DNA from: JACKPD01 sp034003145 | GTDB lineage: Bacteria; Spirochaetota; Spirochaetia; CADAEX01 | DNA length: 18,359 bases | NCBI GenBank assembly: GCA_034003145.1 | Contig: JAVEZE010000040.1 | Coordinates: forward strand, 1-18,359 | Direction: 5' to 3' | Shown: one piece after another, positions 7,921 to 13,642 of the stretch | Position numbering within the stretch: position 1 is the first letter of the stretch | Layout: every line of letters starts with the position of its first letter | Notes under the pieces: model-generated | Seen by the model: only the letters and a program-made list of their open reading frames with translations | What the model was told of the DNA's origin: nothing | The model's database searches: none | Translations under genes and position numbers: made by a program

Positions 7921-8826
7921 TTAATACATTGGAGCAGGATAGATGTTTGACCATTGATTAACAAGATCAAGAAAATCCTTGAGCGGTTTTGAAAAATATT
8001 TGTCGCTGTGATATATCATGTAATATTTTCTCTTGAAATTTTTATCTTCGACCGGAACAGCTACAAGACGGCCGCTGCTGACTTCTTCTGTAACCATATT
8101 ATTGGATATGAAAGCAACACCCATTTCATGCTGAACAAGCCTTTTGATTGCTTCACTGTTTGATATTTCATAATTTACATTGACATCAATTTTATACTTT
8201 CTTATAAAACTATCTGTAATTTTTCTTGTCACAGATCCTTTTTCGTGAAGAATAAGGCTGCATCCCTGTATATCCGCTATCTCAAGCCTGTCTCTTCTTG
8301 TCAGGGGAAAATCGGGATTTGCAATCAATACAATACTGTCCTCAAGAACTTCAGTAACTGATATTTTCGGATTCTGGATAGGTTTTGAGATAAAACCTAT
8401 ATCATTATTAAGATCTGCCGTATTTTCAATAATACTGTCATTATGCCCTATCATTACAGATATATTTATATCCGGGTTTTGTCTTTTATAATATTTGATG
8501 ATGTAGGGAATATGATAAGCTCCAAAACTTTCACAGGAAAGAATATTGATTTTTCCCTTGTTAAACTGCTGAAAATCGCGGATGCTTTCCTCAGCCTGGC
8601 TTTCCATATCAAATATTTTATCCGCGATAGCATACAAATGTTCTCCTGCATCGGTCAGAACAACTTTTTTACCGATAATATCGAGGAATTTAAGGTCATA
8701 ATGGCTTTGGAGCTGTTTAATCTGCTTTGTAACTGCCGGCTGGGTAATACAAAGAACATCTGCAGCTTTTGTGAGGCTTTTATACTTTGCAGTATAATAA
8801 AATGTCTTTAAATGATAGAGATTCAT
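7921..8826 (-). CDS. LysR-type transcriptional regulator
   Basis: This is a 301-residue LysR-family DNA-binding regulator. The winged helix-turn-helix is at residues 1-60 (LKTFYYTAKYKSLTKAAD, then ITQPAVTKQIKQLQ), a linker helix follows, and the effector-binding domain covers about 90-295. It starts with GKINILSCESFGAYHIPYII, and domains of this kind bind a small-molecule inducer in a cleft. The gene lies 42 bases downstream of the HAD hydrolase gene on the same strand with no terminator seen between them, so co-transcription is likely; no good ribosome site precedes the ATG. Its target is not adjacent in the usual divergent arrangement. A LysR-like palindrome at 13344-13366 is a candidate site. 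The subgroup resembles CysB/CbbR-type regulators only loosely, so the inducer cannot be named. Confidence 0.93.
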   Translation of the reverse strand: MNLYHLKTFYYTAKYKSLTKAADVLCITQPAVTKQIKQLQSHYDLKFLDIIGKKVVLTDAGEHLYAIADKIFDMESQAEESIRDFQQFNKGKINILSCESFGAYHIPYIIKYYKRQNPDINISVMIGHNDSIIENTADLNNDIGFISKPIQNPKISVTEVLEDSIVLIANPDFPLTRRDRLEIADIQGCSLILHEKGSVTRKITDSFIRKYKIDVNVNYEISNSEAIKRLVQHEMGVAFISNNMVTEEVSSGRLVAVPVEDKNFKRKYYMIYHSDKYFSKPLKDFLDLVNQWSNIYPAPMY

Positions 8827-8868
8827 AACTATTTGTCATGTTAATGATTACTGATTTAGCAGTCAAGT

Positions 8869-9579
8869 CTATTTTAAGATATTATCAAGCTTATAAAGAT
8901 CATCAAGCTGCTTTATTACAGGTACAGGGAAAGAGGCCAGGGGCCAGTTTCTTTCAACTGAATAATGTTTCAGCCATACAGGGACTAGTCCCGCGTTTTT
9001 GCTTCCTTCAATATCTACCCGCAGGTCATCCCCTACAAAAACAGTCTCATCTTTTTTTACTCCCAGTTTTTCAATTATCAGGTTGAAAGGGAGTGGATCA
9101 GGCTTGGCAGGGATACCTTTTTCCCCGGCAATGACAATGGCGTCAAAGAGCAATTCAAGCTTTCTGTATTCACTGTTATCCAGCGCTTTTGTGCTGCCGT
9201 CTTTCTGTGAATTTGATACCATCCCCAGCTTATGGTTTTCTTTTAATTTTTTAAGTACTGTTAAGGTTTCAGGAAAAAGCCTCATGCTTTTTCTCACTGT
9301 TTCCCAATATTCATCTTCAAGCTGCATCAAAAAATTTAAGTCAACCGGGGCGTCAAAAGATGAGCACAGTTTTAACCAGACATTTTTTCTTGAAAAATCT
9401 GATCTTTCAAAGTGCTCTTTTCTCTCTTTACGGTAAAGATCTATATATTCATCCCAGCAGCTGCTGTTAATTCCAATTTTCTCAAACAGCTTTTTTTGCG
9501 CTTTTTTTTCTGCCGCTTTATATCCATCAGAAGCAGTGCCAAGAGTCTGAACAAAATCAAAAACTATTGCTTTTATCAT
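8869..9579 (-). CDS. HAD-superfamily hydrolase with an altered motif I
   Basis: The frame extends further upstream, but the ATG at 9579 has GGAG 8 bases before it and begins exactly at the HAD fold, giving 236 residues. Motif I is AIVFDFVQTLG (nucleophile Asp8), motif II is MVSNSQ (Ser122), motif III is the Lys in GIPAKPDP (Lys159), and motif IV is VFVGDDLRVDIEGSKNAG (Asp184/Asp185). A helical cap lies at about residues 20-100. In phosphatases motif I is DxD; here the second Asp is Val10, a position where 2-haloacid dehalogenases have Tyr. The protein may therefore be a dehalogenase-like or divergent phosphatase, and the substrate cannot be predicted. It precedes the LysR gene on the same strand and follows the terminator of the aldehyde dehydrogenase unit. 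Confidence 0.85.
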   Translation of the reverse strand: MIKAIVFDFVQTLGTASDGYKAAEKKAQKKLFEKIGINSSCWDEYIDLYRKERKEHFERSDFSRKNVWLKLCSSFDAPVDLNFLMQLEDEYWETVRKSMRLFPETLTVLKKLKENHKLGMVSNSQKDGSTKALDNSEYRKLELLFDAIVIAGEKGIPAKPDPLPFNLIIEKLGVKKDETVFVGDDLRVDIEGSKNAGLVPVWLKHYSVERNWPLASFPVPVIKQLDDLYKLDNILK

Positions 9580-9647
9580 ATATTTTTCTCCGTCCCGCAA
9601 TAAATAAGATCGCGGGCTTCTGGTATTATTATTCTTTACCAGTATCG

Positions 9648-9675
9648 AGAAAAAGGGCTCCATAACGGAGCCCTT
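9648..9675 (-). terminator. Rho-independent terminator after the aldehyde dehydrogenase gene
   Basis: AAGGGCTCC (9653-9661) and GGAGCCCTT (9667-9675) form a perfect 9-pair, GC-rich stem around a 5-base loop. On the minus strand it is followed by five T (complement of A at 9650-9654). It starts about 37 bases after the dehydrogenase stop and ends the citrate-synthase-like/aldehyde-dehydrogenase unit, so the HAD-LysR pair must have its own promoter or depend on readthrough. Confidence 0.88.
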
Positions 9676-9712
9676 CATAAGTTATTAACTGCGTTTAAAG
9701 TTATACGCGATC

Positions 9713-11104
9713 CTAAGAGAACAGTTTTTTGGCTTTATCAAGGTAAGGGCCAAAAACTTCTTCGTCTGTCGGAACATACTGAGGAATTGGAACTGCAAGT
9801 CTTGTGGTATTCATGAAATGCCTGTAGTTGATGTTATCGCTGCTGCTGTTGCCAGTCCATGTTCCGCAGCCCAGGGTTGTTGTAAACTCATGACCTGCAA
9901 ACCATGCTCCGCTGTTTGCGAGTGTATTACCCATATTTATGTTTACCCTGCCTGTCGGAATAAATTCAGCAAGTCTTTCCCACTGTTCCGGTTTTGTGGA
10001 ATGAAGCGCGCATGAATGGCCGATACCTGAGAAAAGAAGGTTTTTCTTGAGTGTTTTAAGTTCTTCCTCGAAATCTGTCCAAGTCCAAACTGTAAGAACA
10101 AGGGAAAGTTTTTCATTTGAAAACATATCCTCAGGCCCAATCTTCTGTCCTTTAACCATGATGAATTTTGTCCCTTCAGGAACAGAAATGCCTGCAATAT
10201 TTGCGATTTTTTGAACAGGCGCTGCGACAATTTCCCTGTTAAGTGTATGCCCGTCAGGCCACATTGCTTTTCTGAGTTTTTCCCTGTCTTCATCGTTCAA
10301 GAGATAACCGCCGACTTTCTTGAGTTCGTCCATCATTTTATCATAAATTGAAACATGTATTGATACAGCATTTTCCGATGAGCATGATGTAGCATTGTCA
10401 AAAATCTTTGATCTCATTATCCAGTCTGCTGCTTTTGTTAAATCTGCGGAAGGATCAATAATTGCTCTTACATTGCCTGCCCCAACTGTGATGGCTGGAG
10501 TACCAGCGGCATGAACAACCTTGATAAGGGCTTTTCCACCTGTTGCTACCGCGAAATCGCAAATTGACATGAGTTCAACAGTTTTCTCATTTGTAGGTTC
10601 TTCAACACAAAGCATAAGATCTTCAGGAGCTCCGTATGCCTTAAGTATTTTTCTCCCATATTCAACAGTTTTGTATGTAGATTTTTTTGTCCGCGGATGG
10701 GGTGAGCATATCATTGCATTTCTTGTTTTAAGAAGAGAGAGTCCTATAAAACAGGTTGTTATTGTAGGGTTTGTGCACGGTACAACGTTGGCAACAACCC
10801 CAATAGGTTTCGCATAGGTTTTAATTCCTCTTTCTTTATCATCGCTGATGAGACCGCAGGTTTTTTTCCCTTTCATGTCCCACATAATTCCCCTGATTTT
10901 ATTTGCTTTATGAGCCTTATCTTCAAAAACACCCATTCCGGATTCATCTGCAGCAATTTTTGCAACTTCACGTCCAAAACCTTCCTGCATCCACTGCCAT
11001 CCAACTACTGCTACCAGTTCATCTATCTTTTCCTGGGGCCAGAATTCAATAACCTCAAAAGCTTTTTTTGCCCTTGCATACATCTCTTTAATGTTATCAG
11101 CCAT
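9713..11104 (-). CDS. CoA-acylating aldehyde dehydrogenase (EutE/PduP/AdhE/SauS-like)
   Basis: This 463-residue NAD(P)-dependent enzyme should interconvert an aldehyde plus CoA and an acyl-CoA. Length and motifs fit the acylating branch: GVVANVVPCTNPTIT (102-116, like the E-PxTNP-T segment of AdhE/EutE), SPHPRTKKST (134-143), ATGGKALI (187-194), ITVGAGNV (205-212) and the nucleophile Cys241 in IFDNATSCSSENAV. The non-acylating family's general-base Glu motif (ELGGK) is absent and replaced by GAGN, as in the acylating group. The CSSEN wording recalls acylating sulfoacetaldehyde dehydrogenase (SauS) from memory, so the substrate could be a small polar aldehyde, but this is uncertain. GGAG lies 10 bases before the ATG. 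It is the last gene of a unit with the two citrate-synthase-like genes, separated from them by a 136-base gap with two stem-loops. Confidence 0.92.
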   Translation of the reverse strand: MADNIKEMYARAKKAFEVIEFWPQEKIDELVAVVGWQWMQEGFGREVAKIAADESGMGVFEDKAHKANKIRGIMWDMKGKKTCGLISDDKERGIKTYAKPIGVVANVVPCTNPTITTCFIGLSLLKTRNAMICSPHPRTKKSTYKTVEYGRKILKAYGAPEDLMLCVEEPTNEKTVELMSICDFAVATGGKALIKVVHAAGTPAITVGAGNVRAIIDPSADLTKAADWIMRSKIFDNATSCSSENAVSIHVSIYDKMMDELKKVGGYLLNDEDREKLRKAMWPDGHTLNREIVAAPVQKIANIAGISVPEGTKFIMVKGQKIGPEDMFSNEKLSLVLTVWTWTDFEEELKTLKKNLLFSGIGHSCALHSTKPEQWERLAEFIPTGRVNINMGNTLANSGAWFAGHEFTTTLGCGTWTGNSSSDNINYRHFMNTTRLAVPIPQYVPTDEEVFGPYLDKAKKLFS

Positions 11105-11130
11105 TTCCTTACGTCTCCTTGTTTAGACCT

Positions 11131-11164
11131 GCCTTTACCCCGGCATCTTACCAGGGTAACAGGC
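11131..11164 (-). promoter_or_regulatory. Stable stem-loop in the leader of the aldehyde dehydrogenase gene
   Basis: On the minus strand, GCCT, one bulged G and TTACCCTGG pair with CCGGGGTAA and AGGC: 13 pairs (one T-G) around a 7-base TAAGATG loop. It ends 26 bases before the ATG at 11104 and just upstream of the ribosome site. No T-run follows, so it is not a normal terminator. It could stabilise a processed dehydrogenase mRNA, set different expression from the upstream genes, or be bound by a regulator. Confidence 0.55.
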
Positions 11165-11203
11165 ATATTTTCAGATTTTTAAGTTTTTTTCTCAGTACAA
11201 TAG

Positions 11204-11232
11204 CTGCAGGACATTTAAAAAACATCCTGCAG
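11204..11232 (-). promoter_or_regulatory. Stem-loop just after the second citrate-synthase-like gene
   Basis: CTGCAGGA (11204-11211) and TCCTGCAG (11225-11232) form a perfect 8-pair stem with a 13-base AT-rich loop, 8 bases after the stop at 11241. On the minus strand no T-run follows, so transcription probably continues into the dehydrogenase gene. It may protect the 3' end of the upstream message or cause partial termination. Confidence 0.5.
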
Positions 11233-11240
11233 ATTCAGTA

Positions 11241-12305
11241 TTATTTTTTTGAAACACTGGCCTTTCTTGGATCTTCAATCATGTAGGGGATAGAGTAGCC
11301 TGACCCTTTAAGCCTTTCCATTTCTTTCCAGCCTTCAATCCATTCCTGTACATTCTGGGCCTGTTTTCCTTTTGCTGGCCTTTTTGAAGTTGGTGGAACA
11401 GGTCTGTCTGCCGGTCCGTCATACCATTCTTTCGGTGTAAGAGTTTTGCCGAGAACATCAAGATCTTCCCTTTCCATCTCTTCCATCGCGTGGCATCCTG
11501 CCGCAAAAGACCTTGTTACAGCCATTACACACCATGCGCCATCGCTTGAAAACTCAAGTTCCATCATTGTTGCTGACATTGCGCCGATCATATCTGCTTC
11601 CACATAACCGATACTTTCTTTTGCTGCTTTGACTATTTCCTTCATCAAAGGGATATATCTGAGTTTTTTAACGTTTTTAAGTTTTTTCTCTGCAAAGTCA
11701 AGAAGTCTTGCAGGAGCCGGATCTTTTGCGTAATAATCTGATACTCCAAAATGATCCTCGTATCTGCATTCTTTTACACAAAGCTTTGCCGCGTCAGAGA
11801 GGCTCATCCCTTCTTCAACCATTGAGGCATATTTTGCAAGCATTTTTCCTGTTGCATCATAGGAAGCGTAGGAGTGGCCGAACGCAAGTACTGCAGCGCC
11901 GCATGCCTGTGTAACATATGCTTTGCCTCTGGCAACAAGCCTTGCCATGAGAGCAGGGTTAGAAAGACCGTCTTCAAGGCCGAGTACCATTACATACTCA
12001 AGTACATCTTTTTCTTCCTGAAGAGGAATTCTTGATTGATAATCAATAAAAATTACATCGCATGTACCGTAGCCTGCTTCAACAAGCTCTGTTGTGTCAT
12101 ATCCTCTTGCAACAATCCTGTGGATATTCTTGTAGGCAACTTCTGATACCCATTTAAACCCTTCCCTTCCGTCTTCAGGCAAGGTACCAATTTCCCTGTT
12201 TGTATAGTCATACCGCAATCTTGGATCAGCAAGATTACCAATTGTAGGCCTTTTGACAAATTTCATCTGGCCGATTCTTTCATCTGAATGTTTTACAGCG
12301 CCCAT
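11241..12305 (-). CDS. Citrate-synthase/citryl-CoA-lyase-like protein, subunit 2 of a tandem pair, lacking canonical catalytic residues
   Basis: This 354-residue protein shares the order of segments of the short citrate-synthase-fold (citryl-CoA lyase) family and of its upstream neighbour. The parts are ARGYDTTELVEAGYGTCDVIF (66-86), EDGLSNPALMARLVA (111-125), VLAFGHSYASYD (139-150), CRYEDHFGVSDYYAKDPAP (180-198), IGAMSATMMELEF (240-252), CVMAVTRSFAAGCHAMEEM (259-277) and GPADRPVPPTSKR (297-309). By eye the catalytic His of GxGHxxxxxxDPR is Val188 and the Asp of NVDG is near Ile240; a His remains at 144 (HGG equivalent, but read HSY). Arg265 and His272 are kept. A 55-residue N-terminal and a 45-residue C-terminal extension distinguish it from subunit 1. 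Its ATG overlaps the upstream gene by 13 bases with AGGAG 10 bases before it, so translation is coupled. Reaction unknown. Confidence 0.78.
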   Translation of the reverse strand: MGAVKHSDERIGQMKFVKRPTIGNLADPRLRYDYTNREIGTLPEDGREGFKWVSEVAYKNIHRIVARGYDTTELVEAGYGTCDVIFIDYQSRIPLQEEKDVLEYVMVLGLEDGLSNPALMARLVARGKAYVTQACGAAVLAFGHSYASYDATGKMLAKYASMVEEGMSLSDAAKLCVKECRYEDHFGVSDYYAKDPAPARLLDFAEKKLKNVKKLRYIPLMKEIVKAAKESIGYVEADMIGAMSATMMELEFSSDGAWCVMAVTRSFAAGCHAMEEMEREDLDVLGKTLTPKEWYDGPADRPVPPTSKRPAKGKQAQNVQEWIEGWKEMERLKGSGYSIPYMIEDPRKASVSKK

Positions 12306-13189
12306 TTTCTAAATTCTCCTGATTCTAACTGTTTTTTGGCATAATTCTGTCTTTCTGACATAGGAGGTACTTCCCTGTCTTCCGGACCCACATATTTAAT
12401 CATGGCAAGGTCAAGCATCTGCACCATCGGCTCATTTCTTGATGCGGCCCAGGCTCTCCCTTTCTTAAGTGTATAAAGCGCGTGGCAGGCACAGCTGTAA
12501 CCTCTTGTTACACAGCCGATAACCCATGCAGCATTCGGAGCAAAGCCTATGTCTGCAAGAGCAACGTTTCCGGCTCCTACCATGTTAACCGCAACATAGC
12601 TTCTTCCTTCCTCAGCCCTTCTTGCGTAGAATTTTACTTCAAGAGCTCTCTGAAATTTCAGGTATACACCGCCTACTCCTAGTTCTTCCTGTTTGAGGTG
12701 TGTGGGTTCCGCTCTCGGGTCTCCGTCAAGGTGCTGGGGCTGACCCATTCCCATAACAGCAAGGCCTGCATCCATATATTCATTAACACACTCAACCGCA
12801 ACTTCTTCAGGTGTCTTCTCCTGTGCTACTGCCCTGTCAAGATATTTCTTGATCATGTAACCGTGTGCAGCGCCTGGGCCGTGAGCTCCGCCGAATGTCA
12901 TAATTGATGAAGCAACAGCTGCAGGAAGCATTGGATGGCCGTTAATTACAGCGATAGAGCTTACAGCAGAAGGTGACATTGAGTGCTCAAGGAATTCCGC
13001 TACCTCGTAATCAAGCATTTTTCTTTCATTCTCAGCAGGGATCCTTCCCTGGAAAAGCACAAAAAGTGCATCGCAAAATGTGTAACCTGCTTCTGCAAGT
13101 TCACTTACATCAAAACCCCTTAAAACTGTTTTTTCTTCTGTTTTGTAAGAAATCGCAGTTTTTCTCTGGATCAATGGTTTCCGATCCAT
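12293..13189 (-). CDS. Citrate-synthase/citryl-CoA-lyase-like protein, subunit 1 of a tandem pair, with altered catalytic residues
   Basis: A longer frame begins at 13279, but GGAGGAG at 13195-13201 sits 5 bases before the ATG at 13189, giving 298 residues. Segments typical of short citrate-synthase-fold enzymes appear in order: AISYKTEEKTVLRGFDVSEL (12-31), FLEHSMSPSAVSS (66-78), FGGAHGPGAAHG (99-110), MGMGQPQHLDGDPRAEPTHL (146-165), NMVGAGNVALADIGFAPNA (202-220), CVTRGYSCACHAL (226-238) and GPEDREVPPMSER (268-280). His103 matches the HGG histidine. The second catalytic His (GxGH) is Gln150, with His153 three residues on, and the catalytic Asp of NVDG is Val204. Normal citrate cleavage or synthesis is therefore doubtful. 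It leads a unit with subunit 2 and an acylating aldehyde dehydrogenase, which suggests a heteromer acting on an acyl-CoA. That role is inference. Confidence 0.8.
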   Translation of the reverse strand: MDRKPLIQRKTAISYKTEEKTVLRGFDVSELAEAGYTFCDALFVLFQGRIPAENERKMLDYEVAEFLEHSMSPSAVSSIAVINGHPMLPAAVASSIMTFGGAHGPGAAHGYMIKKYLDRAVAQEKTPEEVAVECVNEYMDAGLAVMGMGQPQHLDGDPRAEPTHLKQEELGVGGVYLKFQRALEVKFYARRAEEGRSYVAVNMVGAGNVALADIGFAPNAAWVIGCVTRGYSCACHALYTLKKGRAWAASRNEPMVQMLDLAMIKYVGPEDREVPPMSERQNYAKKQLESGEFRKWAL

Positions 13190-13194
13190 TATTT

Positions 13195-13201
13195 CTCCTC
13201 C
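13195..13201 (-). promoter_or_regulatory. Strong ribosome binding site deciding the start of citrate-synthase-like subunit 1
   Basis: GGAGGAG on the minus strand, 5 bases before the ATG at 13189, is close to an ideal Shine-Dalgarno site. It rules out the longer frame beginning at 13279. Confidence 0.8.
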
Positions 13202-13220
13202 TATAAATTTTGACTTGACT

Positions 13221-13226
13221 ATTATA
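13221..13226 (-). promoter_or_regulatory. Candidate -10 box for the citrate-synthase-like/aldehyde dehydrogenase unit
   Basis: A perfect TATAAT on the minus strand lies about 32 bases before the ATG at 13189. No acceptable -35 hexamer stands 16-18 bases upstream (AAAGAT, AAAAGA or TAAAAG), which would fit an activator-dependent promoter. In AT-rich DNA a chance match is possible. Confidence 0.35.
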
Positions 13227-13343
13227 ACTATCCTATCTGCACATCTTTTAAATGAATAATTAACTGCAGATAAAAACAATCATTTTTTATATATAAAACT
13301 TAGGATATTAGATACATAATGTCAACTTATTTATATTCATTAC

Positions 13344-13366
13344 TTTGATAACCAAGGGTTATCAAA
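13344..13366. promoter_or_regulatory. Perfect 10+10 palindrome, candidate LysR-type operator
   Basis: TTTGATAACC (13344-13353) and GGTTATCAAA (13357-13366) are exact inverse copies around AAG. The core TAACC-N3-GGTTA fits the T-N11-A pattern of LysR-type binding sites. Related half-sites follow as GGTTTTAACC (13383-13392) and GGTTAAACC (13469-13477). It lies between two divergent metabolic genes, the usual place for such a site. It is not a terminator, as neither flank has a suitable T-run. Assignment to the LysR gene at 7921-8826 is inference. Confidence 0.6.
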
Positions 13367-13394
13367 AAGCGGTTTTTTAGGGGGTTTTAACCTT

Positions 13395-13424
13395 TTGAAG
13401 CATTATTCATTTTTTTTATACAAT
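13395..13424 (+). promoter_or_regulatory. Candidate sigma-70 promoter for the full-length citrate synthase gene
   Basis: TTGAAG (13395-13400) and TACAAT (13419-13424) are spaced by 18 bases. Transcription would begin near 13431, leaving a leader of about 210 bases before the ATG at 13643. The palindrome centred at 13355 would then be near -76 and GGTTTTAACC near -43, roughly where LysR-type activators bind. The hexamer matches are 4/6 and 5/6, so confidence is limited. Confidence 0.35.
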
Positions 13425-13596
13425 TACAATACTGATACAATAATGACAAAATACTGAGCTGTTAAAAAGGTTAAACCAGCATTTACAGGCAGATCCTGCC
13501 AGGTGCATTTATTATAACAAACAAACTATACTATTTTGCATATTTGTATTATCATGATTTTTATTAAAATTAACAAAAAAAACAGCTGATTCCAGA

Positions 13597-13620
13597 CAGG
13601 CACATTAGTATTTGCGCCTG
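13597..13620 (+). promoter_or_regulatory. Leader stem-loop before the full-length citrate synthase
   Basis: CAGGCACA (13597-13604) and TGCGCCTG (13613-13620) can pair over 8 positions with one A-C mismatch around an 8-base loop, ending 12 bases before the GGGGG ribosome site. No T-run follows. It could modulate translation, but nothing shows it. Confidence 0.3.
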
Positions 13621-13642
13621 CAGTTATTTTCAGGGGGAAAAA

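Larger units (their letters stand above)
13190..13642. other. 453-base divergent regulatory region between citrate-synthase-like genes
   Basis: No gene is seen here. The region is AT-rich and lies between subunit 1 (minus) and the full-length citrate synthase (plus). It contains a strong ribosome site and a TATAAT on the minus side, a perfect 10+10 palindrome (13344-13366), further GGTT/AACC elements at 13383-13392 and 13469-13477, a possible plus-strand promoter (13395-13424), a short GC palindrome GGCAG-ATC-CTGCC (13488-13500) and a leader stem-loop (13597-13620). Confidence 0.7.

Noticed and set aside
13599..13616. Sigma-54-like promoter (GGCAC ... TTGC)
   Set aside because: The spacing between GG and GC is 13 bases rather than the required 10.
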